This document shows positions 22,105 through 34,740 of a stretch of DNA of 64,000 nucleotides, one piece after another. This DNA comes from Tanypteryx hageni. Lineage: Eukaryota > Arthropoda > Insecta > Odonata > Petaluridae. Under the pieces are notes generated by a model. It saw only the letters and a program-made list of their open reading frames with translations, had not been told where the DNA came from and searched no databases. Within the stretch, counting starts at the first letter, position 1; every line of letters begins with the position of its first letter. A program made the position numbers and the translations under genes. The stretch spans positions 1,364,001 to 1,428,000 of the forward strand of contig CM054115.1 of assembly GCA_028673005.1 (NCBI GenBank), in the 5' to 3' direction.

Positions 22105-22230
22105 GTTCCTGCTGTCACTCTTCAAACGTCACATGTCAGTGAGACAGACGGCGGAACATCAAGCCCAAAGGAGACTTTCTCAAATTCAATCTCGTATGGA
22201 AATTACTCTCCAGCCAATGTATTCGCTCAG
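22105..22230 (+). CDS. ZAD gene exon 9: Ser/Thr-rich linker
   Basis: Forty-two codons, phase 0, acceptor TTTAACAG and donor GTGAGT, fully open. It is rich in Ser, Thr and Tyr (ETFSNSISYGNYSPANVFAQ). No later exon with C2H2 fingers is seen up to 64000. Confidence 0.6.
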
Positions 22231-23069
22231 GTGAGTCTTCTTCTATTCACGCACTAGTGTAATTGCCTGTACAATATGATGCGTATGTGTGAATTAAGTA
22301 TTAAGTTCAAATTGTAATGAAAATTAATGAAACCATCATTTATAGGCAATAAAAAAAACAATACATGTAAAATTCACATAATTTGGTGTTCCAGAATGTA
22401 ATAACAGTTTTGTATGAAAAAGAAATACATTAACCTATACACTTCTTATATGCCCAAAATTATTTTTAATTTGTGGAACATTTAATTTTTTCTCCATCTG
22501 TCTCTTTCTTCCTCTATCTCATATTATATCATTCAAATCATGCATTCCTTAAAAAATACCTAGGTAGTATAATGTGTAAGGTGACAATATAAACTCCAGG
22601 TTTAACATTGACACGGTCATCCAGGCAACATATCGTTAAAAAGCTTAATATTATCTAGTAAATATGATTTATGCAGAAAACTTGTGTGTGATTTTTTATC
22701 ATTGGCATAATGTGACTATAAGAATAATAAAAGTTTTTTTTCTTAAACTGTCCAGGTCGGAAGATAGTAGATCAGTTATTTCTAATTTTAATTTGCGAAA
22801 GAGTAAGAGCATATAAGTTGAAAATGGCTTTTAATGTGTTATCTTACGGCACCCCCCTCCACTTCCCCTCTCCCTGCAGAAATGAAAATTCTGGCCCCGA
22901 GGCACACATCCTCATGATCCCATTAGTAAGTGTACCGAGTTTTAAGTCTTAAGTTTCTTGGTTTTCGAGATATGTTGGCCACACTCACACACCACCTTTT
23001 ATTAATACTAGTGGTATCCACAATAACTTTTGCGATGTCGGTCAGTAATCTGCATGTTTAAAAGTAATA
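22231..23069. other. No gene seen
   Basis: AT-rich sequence after exon 9. No further exon with plausible splice sites and no C2H2 motif is seen. Confidence 0.5.
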
Positions 23070-25829
23070 CAGTAAAACCTCTCATTAACGAATATCAAGG
23101 GACCCAATTTTTCGTCTATTCGTTATTCGGAAATTCGTTGATCGGAGGTTATTGGGCGTTGCATAACTTCAGGGGCACATTGCCTGTTAGATTATACGGG
23201 AGCAACGGGGCTATCCAAATGAAGGCATATGCTCAGAAACGGAGTAACTCTACTAAATTATGCCCATTACATCTCTTCAGGAAAAAGTATCACATAAGTG
23301 GACGATATTCAAAACGCGCCCTCAATGTTTAATAATCGGCCATATTGATTTGAAGCTCCGACGACGCAATGCTTTCTTATGGGAAGAAGGGCTACTTTCA
23401 TTCATCTCATTTTGCAATGTTTGACAGTGGCAAGCACCAAATAACTCGGAAATGCAATGTTATTTTTTCTAGCATTGATTGGCAGGTTCTGCACGAAAAC
23501 ATCCTCTGCAATTTTTTATTATGCGACTTTTTTCGAGGTTGCAATGCGTGATACTCGCTGAGCCTATCCTAAAGCATCTGTTGAGTCGCTAAGTTTATAA
23601 AAAATATTGACAGCAACGCCACTTCTTAATGCCAATTAACAAACTACTATTTGACCACCACGGAGCGGGTTGCAAATATTTCAAAACGAAATGAAAGAAA
23701 GCAGCATTTTCCCCATAAGAAAGCACTAACTGTCGTTAGCATTCCAAATCAAGACTCCAATATTTTTCACTAACATTCTTAACAACACTCCAGCTCCGTC
23801 TCTGACGAATAAATTATCCATCACAAAAAAGTGCATAGGAACCACCTCACCATGATACATACCTCATTGCTGAAATCTTTTGTTGAAATTCTCTCTAAAA
23901 GAGGATTAGGGGATTAATTTAATCGGGATTGATTTAAAATACAACACTTTTTTAAAAAGATTTATTAATAAATCAACATTTTTTAAAAAACGAGTCTATT
24001 TTTTTGTTTTAAATTCTTCGTAAATTCTCGGGAAACGGCCGTCTCCACTTCCCTGAAAGCGTCCATAACTGCAGCACTACAACTCTCGGATGAGAGTAAA
24101 TATCTTTCCACTACATCCAGTGCTGCACATACGTCGCTCGACTTCGGCCGCACCAACTCCAATTCTCCGTCTTCCTCCATATTAGACACTTCTACCCCTT
24201 CGGGATCCTCACTTTCCACAGAGCAGGTCAACAAATTGTCGTCTACATGGGCAAAATCTTGAAAAGACGCCGAGTTTAAATTTAAACCTGCCCTTAATTC
24301 CTCCCACCCTTCTCCCTCAGGTTCCACACACTCCTCACTTGCAATGGAATCACAAAAAAATCCAGCCCTTGCATAGCAGTTTTTTACGTTTGTCGGTGAG
24401 ACGGCTTCCCATGAAATGCAAAGCCGTTGCATTGCCTGCAAGAGGTTCGATTTAAGGAGGGTTGCATTTCCCGCCATCCTGCGCAGCAAATACTGCACCA
24501 GAGTCTGCCGATACATCGCTTAACCTGCGAAATGACCCCCTGGTCAAGAGGCTACTGGTGCAATTTGGAGGGAAGAAAACAACCCTAATGTTTCTTAAAT
24601 GAATCCCCTCCAAATTATGCGCTGAGCAGCGATCGAGAAATAGCATAATTTTTCGGTTCTGCCCTCCCATGCGTGCATCCACACCTACCAGCCAATTCCT
24701 GAATATCGATGCCGTCATTCATGTATTTTTGCTGTTGCCATAAGTGCATGGCAATCGCCCTCACATCTTTAAAGCATCGCGGCTTTGCAAGTTTCCCTAT
24801 TACAAGGGGAGGTAACTTTTCTGACCCGTCACTGTTGGTGCAGAAAAGCACCGTGAAGCGCTCCCTGCACATCTTGCCCCCATGACACGCCTCTCCCGTC
24901 ACGCTTAGTGCGGTCAGGAAGAAGATTATAAAAAAATCCTGCCTCGTCCGCATTAAAAATGTCTTTGGGGCTGTAGCTCTCTCCGATCAATGCCAGCAAC
25001 TTCTCTCTCCAACTCTGCTCAACAGCCGGACTCACACTTGCCTCCTCTCCCGTGATCTTAAGTGTAGTCAAGTTCCTCCTCTTCTTGAACTTATCCAGCC
25101 ATCCGTTGGATGACCAGAAATCGTCCATCCCTAATCTTAGCGCCTCTTCTCTCGCCTGCTCCTGCAAATAGGCCCCGATACGGGAATCAATTTGGCCCGT
25201 GCCTGGGAGAGCCAGTTGAAAACCGCCCGATCGAGATCTTCATTAATGCAGGTCCGGGCACGATTCCTATCTGGACCCAATTGTGCTGCATTTAAGGATG
25301 TCAGCACGTTGCCCGATGATGGTTGAAAGCGTAGATGGCGGAATATCAAATAGTCGGGCCGCCTCCAACTTCTTAATTCCCTGGTCCACAGCTTTCAATA
25401 TTTTCAACTTCTCCTCGACAGAAAACTGCCGCCGTTTAGCCCCAAGAGCAGAATACATGGCCTTTACAAATTAAAAATCGATATTACTTCTTAGAAAAAA
25501 CATAAGAGCTGAATTTAAGTTGAAGGAATTATATACCATGCACACGCGTTTCCTTAAACCAAGAATATATTGCATTAAAGCCAATGAATTAATTTCCTGT
25601 AAATGTACTCGGGCGTTGAGATTTTTGCACATTAATTCAACACAAGATTGTTGGGGATTGTAACAATACAAGTTTTCAATGCAATATTTACGTGATCAAT
25701 TTTCATGAAAGTATGGTGCAAGGCCACATGGCTCAAAAACTGCAAACTTACCTTTAAGAGCAGAAAATGAAGAGCAAAAAGCTAAAAGTTAGCGTTGTGA
25801 ACCACCGTTAAGCACTAAACATCCTAAAT
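23070..25829 (-). mobile_element. Tigger/pogo transposon, right end missing
   Basis: The left TIR CAGTAAAACCTCTCATTAAC follows TA (23068-23069), the standard pogo arrangement. The transposase is on the minus strand. No matching right TIR is found before repeat C begins near 25827, so the right end may have been lost at that junction. Confidence 0.8.
23983..25458 (-). pseudogene. Tigger transposase, multiply frameshifted
   Basis: In order on the minus strand: a psq/CENP-B N-terminal HTH (25458-25267; FSVEEKLKILKAVDQG and RLFDIPPSTLSTII); a CENP-B-type second HTH in another frame (25290-25080); a DDE core with first Asp in [10 protein letters not shown] (25167-24829); second Asp in [12 protein letters not shown], where DN is more usual than DR; and a broken PLDQG region near 24535. 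The C-terminal 177-codon frame (24516-23983) is acidic. At least four frame changes make it inactive. Confidence 0.85.
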
Positions 25830-25923
25830 TCCTTGCCTAGCGAAGCCGGGTAACTCCAACTACTTCTTACATAATACTTAATTCACGCATTCCCGTCATA
25901 TTTGAGGGGATATTACGCAAGTA

Positions 25924-25957
<34 letters not shown>
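25827..25957 (+). repeat. Dispersed repeat C end followed by (TA)n, copy 2
   Basis: Nearly identical to 3097-3225, including the TA tract. The LINE 3' end starts directly after the TA tract. Confidence 0.75.
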
Positions 25958-28900
25958 TCATAGGTAGTCTGTCCGTAGACAGGTCCGTGATTATTCTTGG
26001 TTAAACCTGGTTCTCCATATACTCCTATTTTCCGCTGTCCTCTTCATATCTTGATAACTCTCTTTCCCTTTCAAATCGTCTATCAGCTGAAACCTTTTCC
26101 TACCTCTTTCCCTTTTCCCATCTAGTTTTCCTTCTAACACGTCTTTAATCATACTCTCTCTCCTCAGGTAATGTCCAACCCAGTTACCCTTCCTCTTTCT
26201 GATAGTCTGTATAATCATTCGTTTCTCTCCTATTCTTTGTAGCACTTCACCGTTTTTCATCCTATCTGTCCATTTTATCTTCAACATTCTCCTCCAAGTC
26301 CACATTTCAAAGCTTTCCAAGTATTTGATGTCATTTTTCCTTAGCGTCCATGTTTCTGCCCCATACAATGCTATACTCCATACGTAGCATTTTATCAACT
26401 TCTTGCGGATATCTTCCCTTATATTCCCTGTAAGTAGTTGTTTCTTTCTCCTGAAAGCCGCTTTTGCTTTTCCTATTCTAGTTTTGATCTCATCCGTACA
26501 TTTTGCCTCTCGTGTTATGATACTTCCAAGGTATTTATATTCTGAAACTTGTTCTAATGGCTTTCCCCCAATAGTTATGTTCAGATTCTCTTCTTTACCC
26601 GATATTCGAACGACATTGGATTTTTCTATATTTATTTCCATACCGTATTTTCTACCTGTTATCACTAGTCTATTTATCATTTTTTGTAGCTCCTCTTCCT
26701 TTCTTGCTAGAAGTACTTGATCATCTGCGTATTTTACTGTTCTTATAATCCTTCCTCCAATTTTGAAATCCCCTGTGCCTTCTAAAGCTTCTTGCATTAG
26801 ACTTTCTCCATATATATTGAATAGGGTTGGCGATAGGCAGCAGCCTTGTCTTACTCATCTACCGATATTTATTCCGCAGGTGTCCACATTCTCAAACCTG
26901 ACCTTTACAACGTGATTCTCATATAGATTCCTAATCAGTCTCCTGTCTTTCCAGTCTACACCTATATCCTTTAATATCTTCATCAACTTTACCCAATTTA
27001 CTCTATCAAAGGCCTTCTGCCAGTCTACGAAACATGCGCAGATATCTTGACTGTATTCTATTGCCCTTTCTGATATGATTCTAACTACTCCTATAGCATC
27101 TCTAGTTCCTCGTCCTTTTCTGAAACCGAATTGATCTTCCCCTATTATTTCTTCTGCCTTTTTCTCCAGCCTTTTATTAAGAATCCTCGTGATGATCTTC
27201 GATGTGTGTGACAGAAGGCTTATCGTTCTGTAATCTTTACACTGCATTGCCTTTGGCTTCTTCTTTAGAGGGATCATTGTTACTTCTAGGAAATCCTGAG
27301 GCCACTCTCCCGTGTCGTAAATCTTATTAATTAATTTCGTGATCGCTTTTAGTCCTTCTGATCCTATGACTTTAAGTATCTCAGTCGGTATTCCATCGCT
27401 GCCCCTGGCTTTCCCCTTCTTTAGTTCTACTATCGCCTTTTCTACTTCGCTCTCCGTAATACTTGGTCCTAAGTTGTCTTCTTCAATGTTTTCCTCATTT
27501 TCCAGTTCTATTTTTGCCGCTCCTGCCTGTTTGCTGTATAATTCCTTAATGTATTCTTCCCATACCTGTGCTACATCCTTTGTTTCTGAGACTATCTTCC
27601 CATCCGTATTCATAATTCCTTTACCACAAATTCCATTAGACTTCTTATCTTATAATTCCAGTGCCCTAGCGTACATCATATCGTACCGTCCTAACTTCTC
27701 CATTTGTTCTATTTCATCACATTTTCCTTTTATCCAATTTTCTCTAGCTTTATCTGTTACCCTTCTCAACTCATTGTTTATACGCCTATAGTTGACTCTA
27801 CCTTCTTCACTGTTAACGTTTTTCCATTTTCGTCTCTCATTCATTTTCTCCAGCATTTCCTTCATGATCCATGGTTTTTTGATTTTCTTCTCTTGTTTTC
27901 CAATCTCTTTATCCAAGGTATCCTTGATACTGGTTTTAATTTCATCCCATTCTATATCAACGGTCTTCGGTTTATTTTCCAACTTTCTTAGGTTATCTTC
28001 TAACTTCATGCTGACTACATCCTGCCTTTCTTTCAGTTTTTCTAGGTCCCAGGTCTGTCTTTCTCTTCTCGTTTTTCTTATTTGTTTGAGCTTTGTACTC
28101 ACGTCAAGTATTAGAAGGCTGTGATCTGAATCAATGTCTGCTCCTTGCAATGCCTTGGCGTTCTTTATGCTGTTCCTGAATCTTTGTTTTACAAGGATGT
28201 AATCTAATCTAATCTAATCATTCTATCTCCTGGGCTTTTCCATGTGTATAACCTTCGTTTATGGTTTTTGAACCATGTATTAGTCACTACAAGGTCATTA
28301 TTGATGCAGAATTCTACGAGTTTCTCCCCTCCTCGATTTCTCTTCCCAAGTCCGTATTGCCCGACAACATTTTCTTCCTGTACTTCTCTGACTATGCTGT
28401 TCCAATCTCCCATTATTATGCAGTTTACCTTTCCTCTTCCGTCTTCTTCGTAAATTTCATTAATTTGCTCATAGATCTCATCTATTTCTTCATCGTCATG
28501 AGCTGACGTTGGCATATATACCTGGATTATCAGCATGTCCACTGGGACTGCTTTTAGCTTTATTGCCATCAGTCTATCGTTCGTTGCTATTATCTTTGTC
28601 ACGCTTTTCATCATATCTTTCCTAAGTACCAGAGCTACTCCCCTTTCCCCACTATTTCCTCCAGAATAAACTACCGTGAATTCTTCCGAGTCGAACTGTC
28701 CTTCTCCCTCCCATCTAGTTTCGCTTAGCCCTATAATGTCAACTCTATTTCTTCTCATTTCTTCTTTCAAGTTCTCTAGCTTTCCTGCCTTTCTCATAGT
28801 TCTTACGTTCCAAGTCCCTATTCGTAATTTACTTTCGACAAATGTTTTCCTCAAGGCAGTCCCCGCCCGGAGATCCGATTGGGGGACTATTTTACCTCCG

Positions 28901-29110
28901 GATTGTTTTACCTCGAGAGAACTCATATTGTCCAACCATATAATCTTTACTAGGCATTGTAATGTGGTAGTTTCTCTCTTGCTTTCCACATCGCAGTACT
29001 GTAGCCGTTCAAATCGTCCTGATCACGCCTACAGCTGTATTGGATATAAACCCATCCAACATCATTTGTTTTCGGCTCTATACCATACTGACAGTACTGC
29101 TGCCTACTGT
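25958..29110 (-). mobile_element. RTE-like LINE, near full length, decayed
   Basis: The element reads right to left. It starts upstream of the endonuclease frame, with 5' sequence resembling the 5' UTR of the LINE at 44315. It ends with hairpin CTGTC-TACG-GACAG and a TGATGA tail abutting the TA tract. It has one frameshift and two nonsense codons. Confidence 0.85.
25991..28989 (-). pseudogene. Endonuclease-reverse transcriptase, four frames
   Basis: The AP-endonuclease domain (28989-28204) has GTWNVRTM, LSETRW, MGDWNS and the RRLYTWKSPG motif. The frame is lost near 28215, where ATTAG is present three times and a frame-preserving version would have two. The SDH motif (GADIDSDHSLL) follows in the next frame. 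Two in-frame stops, TAA at 27650-27652 and TGA at 26855-26857, divide the RT domain, which has DQFGFRKGRGTRDA, VDWQKAFDRVNW, VRQGCCLSPTLFNI and YADDQ. The C-terminus resembles 2378-2572 and 47518. It is related to the CFDP2-like/RTE endonuclease-RT group. Confidence 0.9.
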
Positions 29111-29132
29111 CAGGCACTGATGGTAGTTTTTT

Positions 29133-29218
29133 TTTTAATAAAACCTCCATTCGAGGGGTTTGAACCCCCGAACTTTGCAATAGAAAGCCGACACGCTAAC
29201 CACTACACCACCAGTTCC
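29133..29218 (-). mobile_element. tRNA-like SINE head
   Basis: The minus strand carries A-box-like TGGTGTAGTGGTTAGCG and B-box-like GGGGTTCAAACCCC, followed by an A-rich stretch at 29130. It resembles the head of the SINE at 14241. It lies at the 5' side of the decayed LINE. Confidence 0.7.
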
Positions 29219-29819
29219 CTCATACACCTCCGCAATAACAAGAAACTAACCAGTAGTCCTTCTCGGCCCATTTCCATCATCATTTCATCTAATATTTCAT
29301 TTCTCATTGTTGTTATAGTTGTTTGTTATTGTTAACAATTTGTTACAATATCCAATGTAAAATGCCAAACCTGACTGTTTTTGGATAATTCTTAATAAAT
29401 AAATAAGAAATACGAGAGAGAGAGGGGGAGGAAGGAAGTAGAAGGGAAAAATCCTTGCACTCGCTAAGCTTCTTGGTAATGTGACAGAAGGTTTCATACC
29501 AAGACAATATATAATCTAACCAACCAGTCGTTTTATCGACCGTCAACTTCTAGTTATAGTGGCTTGGAACTTTCGGACACGATTTTAATATGCAAACGCT
29601 TGCAGTGAAGTATAATTTTCGGTGCAAAAACATCCACTGATGTGCTAAGTGCTAATGACAAAATATAGATAGAATATAGAAATATAACAATCCAACAAGT
29701 TAAATTTTAATAGATTTAAGTAATACCACAATACAGAAATACACCTCATAGGTGAAGGCGATTCGAAACGAATCTTAGTTAATGTCAGTTAAATCACATC
29801 CAATAGTTACTATCACTCT
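29219..29819. other. No gene seen
   Basis: AT-rich sequence with a short GA tract near 29415. No supported reading frame. Confidence 0.5.
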
Positions 29820-30420
29820 TCCGGCTCCCGGTAGGTCAATGTCCACTCAACACTGAATAGTTGCTCTCTCAGCCGGGTAGAATGGAAATGGAGAGTGGGA
29901 CGCACCTGCGTCGACTTCTTCTCTCGGTGCTCCGCCGTGCGTCTCGTCGCTCGGGAGGCCACTATCGGAATGGGCTGTCACGTGACGCCGGTGGTGAAGA
30001 AGGGAGGGAATGACGTCAGGCGGGTAATTCGAACTAGTTGAATTATTCTTGATGATTGGTCGCCTTTCCACTGTTCTTGCATAACCATGGGAAAGAGGGA
30101 AGGTTAAAGAGGTGAGGGGTAATTAGGGTATATAAAGAAGAGAGGCACCCCGGGAGGGCGTGTCGACCGTGGCGTGGCGTTCAGTCCGGCGATATCACGA
30201 ATATCGGCGATATTCGAACTAGCGATTTCGTACTTGCATGTTCGTACATGCGATTCGTTAAGTGCTATCGTATAAGTGCGGGAGTAAAAAGGGAGGGGAG
30301 GAAAAAATCGCCACATCCTCCCTGGGAAAAATGATGAAAACGGGACCAATAAAAGTTTCAATTGGTTGGGGAGGGTAAGTTTCTAAGTCACCTTATTCCC
30401 TGCACCGTTCCCGGATCATG
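29820..30420 (+). promoter_or_regulatory. GC-rich promoter-like or LTR-like segment
   Basis: Local GC is well above its surroundings. TATATAAAG at about 30129-30137 is followed by TCAGTC (30181), an Inr-like match, and AATAAA near 30339. The TATA-Inr spacing (about 50 bp) is longer than usual. Part of it (30206-30312) recurs rearranged at 56221-56337, so it is repetitive, perhaps a solo LTR. No matching terminal TG...CA pair was established. Confidence 0.35.
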
Positions 30421-32000
30421 AATGAAGCACAGAACACACTCCTTCGTTGTCTCTTTCAAGATAGTTTATTATTATTATTGAACACTTATTTGTCAAGACA
30501 CTTAAAATTGGAATATTACACGTGGTGGATTGCATGCTCTGGCAATCAGGGTTCAAGCTACTGTCACGGCTAAAGTTCTCTGAAGAAGTCCACTGGTTCG
30601 CCGTGATGAAGCTAGTCGGGAAAGCACTTGTCCATTGGAATGTAGTTTTTCCCAGGATAATCACTTTGGGGGTACATAGGGATGATGCACTTGGCATATC
30701 GTGTCGGCATCTTGCCAAGCCGAAAACTCAATAACATGTAGGAATATCTCCCTCAAAATAATAAATAATCATAATTACAATATGCCAACTATCGTGGCTT
30801 AAGGAAACAAAATTGATACCCATCCTTGCCTCAGGGATAGAGTGAGAATAGATTGTATGTCATTGATAACATAACAGAAATAGAATTTCATGACATAACA
30901 AAAGCAAACTTTCCAAAGCATTTCCTTCTAGGAAATATTATACATCATAACATAAACATTAATTCTTAGGCAAGGGCAACTAGTAATCATACTGTTATTA
31001 AGCATTTGAAAAAATGATTATTAGGCAAGGCATTGCTTAATCCAGGCATAGTATCTCTATTAATTAACTGTAATATTTCAATTGATTTGGCCATGTGAGT
31101 CCCTTCTCCATATCATATTTAAGCACATTAACAAGGTAATATTCAAATCATTAACAATATCATATTCAAATTAACTTGACTGTGGTATATTATTAAATTG
31201 GCCCCAATAGTTAAGTTCCTTCACAGTATGCATAATATTATCACTGATATTAAATTCATTAACGACATAATATTCAAATTAACCTGTAGTGTGGTATCTT
31301 AATAGGGTAGACATAGTACATAAATCCCTTCATAATATGATATTTAAATTCTTAACCTAAACATGGTTTCAATTAAACTAACTCATAATATGGTATTACA
31401 ATAAATTGTGGCATACTTCCTAATACATAAGGTACATATAGACATTTTAAATGTATCCTTAGCCCAATTGGGGTTAGTCTACAAAACTGGTAATCATTAC
31501 CAAAAAAAAAGAAACATGGCTAGGTTAGGTTAAGTGTTTTTTTTTTGAGCCATGCTGACATTCATAGATGTCCAGAATACCATCTATGATGCCTGGTATT
31601 TTGTACGCTAAACAGCGATTTTCTTGGCACATGGCCGAATAAGTTTTTCAATATGTTTTACCAGATTTGCATCTGGGGGCTGGTTGCGATGATCAGAATC
31701 ACCGGGCGATGAGTTCGCTACCTCTACGCCGAACAAGATACATATACAGCAAATTAAGTACAATAAAGTTTAAGTTGAGAGATATTTACAATTCTCTCTT
31801 TATTTGGGGATAGCTGAAGAACAGCTGTTACGGGAGATATGAACCTTTTGATAGGTGAAGGGCCGGCCAACTGAGGGGTTAACTTAGCAGTTCTATGGAG
31901 CATCTTGGAACTAGTAGGAAACCTTCTATATAACACTAAATCACCGAGTTAGCTATTACACTCCATTAACTATGTTTCGGTTTTCGAGTCAGCATATGCT
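30421..32000. other. No gene seen
   Basis: AT-rich sequence with no supported reading frame or repeat ends. A short TTAGGTTAGG-like match near 31512 is too small to be telomeric. Confidence 0.5.
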
Positions 32001-32269
32001 ATAAATTACTTTTTTGTTTTAGGTAGAAGTTCGAAAATATATTTATTAAGTTCTTGTGAAATCACCTAAATCAGCATGGAATTTGGATCAAGCAGGAGGT
32101 TTAAAATGATAGGCGCTGGCTCTAATTCACGGGAAATTTGGCAAATGCGCGCACCATAAGCGCAAAACTGTCAGCTCAGGGTGGACAGAGTGGAGTTCGT
32201 TCAAAAAAGAAGCCAGAAATTTCAAGAGAATATGGAACGAAATTATTAAGCGTCATTTTTCTGTTTCAG

Positions 32270-32575
32270 GTAGCAGGGTAGCGGCGGCTTTGAGAACTAA
32301 CATCGTGCGGCTACGTGCGTGAAACTCCAGGCGGAAAATGATGGCGTCACTGGCGCCAGCGCAACGGGTCGCCAAGGCAACGGATCGCCAAGCAACGCTG
32401 TGATCCATCGAGTATCGCCGCCGCTTCTGTGAATGCTTATTTACGAGAAATTGAAGACTTTGCTTAGTGTGTTGCGTAATAAGAATTGGGTTGGAGCGCT
32501 GCAAGTTGTTGCGACGTATATCTTAAAAACTATGTTGTTAGCATGTATATTTGTCCAATAAAGAAATTTCGAAAC
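32270..32575 (+). other. Candidate terminal exon of an unrecognised transcript
   Basis: TTTCTGTTTCAG precedes a CpG-containing stretch that is much richer in GC than its neighbours. CCAATAAAG near 32556 would serve as a poly(A) signal. No long ORF exists, so it would be a 3' UTR or non-coding exon. The evidence is composition and signals only. Confidence 0.25.
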
Positions 32576-32664
32576 TTATCATTCTTCAGTTTGATTCAAT
32601 ATGAGTTTTATTTTTGATCAAAACAACGAAAGATTTTATAAAAAAATTACAATTGCGAGAGGAG

Positions 32665-32712
32665 AAAAAAATCTGCCATGACCAAGAATCGAACCCAGGT
32701 CTTTCACCTGCT
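32665..32712 (-). repeat. tRNA-Gly-like SINE fragment
   Basis: It matches the 3' part of the tRNA-like unit (GGGTTCGATTCTTGGTCATG on the minus strand). It is cut off by a Helitron-like sequence from 32713. Confidence 0.65.
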
Positions 32713-34656
32713 GGACGGATACAAGCACCAACTACTATACTACTACATTATATATAGATGTTCCTTACAGAGGAGGATATAACATACAAGTAGTTGGTGC
32801 TTGCATTCTGCAAGCATTTCATCTGATCCTGATAAACATTAATATTTCAGAGAGATATAGAAATATTTTTTTAATTCAAATGCCTTAAATTTGCAATTTT
32901 AAGAATATTATACTTTATCCAATGTAAGGTGGTAATTCCACACATTTTTGTCAAATTTGAAGTTGTAGCACATCTAGAAGTGAAATAATATTTATTTAAT
33001 TGTTTAAATTTCAAAAGGTTAATGCGGCCGCAATAACACTTTGTTGGAGCTTTTCAAATGTTTGTTAGTTTAAATGCACTGAGCTCTACTTAACTTTAAA
33101 ATTTCAGCTTCCTAGCTTGCCCCTAAGTACCTAAACATTTATCTATTAGTTTAAACTAATATTATAACAGCCAAAGAAATTAAAATATCAAAATTTTTTA
33201 TTTCGTTTTTTCACAAAATCTACCAGTAAAAAAATTTCAGCTTCGTAGCACATTCGATAATACAAAACCTCAAAAATATGTATAAACAATTGCGAATTTT
33301 TAGCGGTCGAATTTTTGAACTTTTTCAAAATTTTATTTCTTTCTATGTATAATTTTCTACAAAATGATTTCAAAAACTCGAACCTACAGCATATAGTTTT
33401 CAAGATAAAAATTATTCAAATTTAATGTTCAAATGGGGTTAAAACATCCCCTAAAAATTAACAATTTAAAAATTTTTTATTTTTATAGTTGTTTATGAGA
33501 AAAATTCTATAATCTTGCAAAATTTCAGCTTACTAAACTTATTAGATTGGTCTACACACTGGATTACGTTTTAATTCCTAGTAGATATTGCGGCCATCTA
33601 GCAACACTGAAAATTTCACTTTTCTAGCTTACCGGCAAGTGCCCAAAATTAATTTACAAAAATGGCGCAATGCTTTTCTTATGAGAAAAAACGCAATTTT
33701 CAGAATTTATGTAGTCGAACTCATGTCACTTAGGTAAGAAGTCTCATTTTATGGTTTCTTCATCATATCTACACAAACTAAAACTTTCAGCTCTCTAGCT
33801 CTTGTAGTTTGGGTTGGACATTAGTATCCTCCTGTTATCATTATATATCAACGTTTCTTACATAGGAGGATATAACATACTAGTAGAAGGTGCTTGCATT
33901 CTGCAAGCATATCATCTCACCTTGATAAAAAATTCATTTTTCAGACAGATATTTCATTATTACAAATATTTTTTTTAATCTAAAGATTTCACCTCCACAG
34001 CGATTTTCGTTTATCCCTTATGTAAAAATAATAGATTAAAACAATCCCCAAACTTTGCAATTTTAAGATTTTTATACTTTCTCCATTATGGGGTACTAAT
34101 GGTACACATTTCTGTCAAATTTTGTGTACAGAGCAGTGCACTTGCACAAATAAACATTTGAATCTCTCCATAAACATAATTCGACGGCCGTTAAAAATGT
34201 TTAAAATTTAAACAATTGGAAAAATATTATTTCACTTCTAGAAGTACTACAACTTTAAAATTTGGCAGAAATGTGTAGCATTAGTACCCCATAATGGAGA
34301 AAGTGTAAAAATTTTTAAATTGCAACATTTGGGGATTGTTTAAAACTATTATTTTTACATTTGGGGAAAACGGAAATCGCTGCGGAGGTGAAATCTTTAG
34401 AATTAAAAGAACATTTGTAATGATGAAATGTCTGTCTGAAAAATGAATATTTTTTCAAGGTGATATGAAATGTTTGCAGTATGCAAGCACCAACTACTAG
34501 TATGTTATATCCTCCTCTGTAAGAAACGTCGATATAGTAGAAGGTGCTTGCATACTGCAAGCATTTCATCTCACCTTGAAAAAACATTGATTTTTCAGAG
34601 AGATATTTCGTCATGGGAAATATTTTCTTTAATTCAAATGCAAGCACCTTCTACTA

Positions 34657-34657
<1 letters not shown>
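32713..34657. mobile_element. Cluster of Helitron-like elements, both orientations
   Basis: Palindromic 3' ends are at 32799-32815, 33892-33908 and 34546-34562 (minus), and 34472-34488 and about 34641-34657 (plus). CTAG termini are at 33880-33883, 34497-34500 and 34654-34657, each followed by T in element orientation. Arms of the TCATTATATATNGACG...GAGGAGG type lie at 32747, 33837 and 34501. Copies are nested or head to head. Confidence 0.75.

Positions 34658-34738
<81 letters not shown>
34658..34738. repeat. (GT)n(AT)n microsatellite
   Basis: About 9 GT units then about 30 AT units, directly after a Helitron-like CTAG end and directly before a TA-targeting MITE. Confidence 0.97.

Positions 34739-34740
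<2 letters not shown>

Larger units (their letters stand above)
7360..22230 (+). pseudogene. ZAD-type zinc-finger gene, multi-exon, possibly decayed
   Basis: Nine predicted exons (7360-7494, 7869-7997, 8605-8694, 9027-9083, 10656-10745, 15181-15240, 17327-17452, 20886-20945, 22105-22230) all have AG/GT borders and lengths divisible by three, so every junction is phase 0. Exons 1-2 encode a ZAD, a zinc-binding dimerisation domain at the N-terminus of insect C2H2 transcription factors. The other exons encode acidic, low-complexity linkers of the kind that separate ZAD from a C2H2 array. No C2H2 array follows in the window: it may lie beyond 64000, be lost, or never have existed. Exon 2 has TAA at codon 36 and exon 7 has TGA at codon 7. 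This means a pseudogene, skipped exons or a ZAD-only short product. The gene contains two internal segmental duplications. Exon borders are inferred from sequence only. Confidence 0.6.

Noticed and set aside
24400..25460. Domesticated Tigger-derived host gene
   Set aside because: At least four frame changes and a broken catalytic region argue for a dead transposon.
31510..31530. TTAGG telomere-like repeats
   Set aside because: Only two units, so there is no telomeric array.
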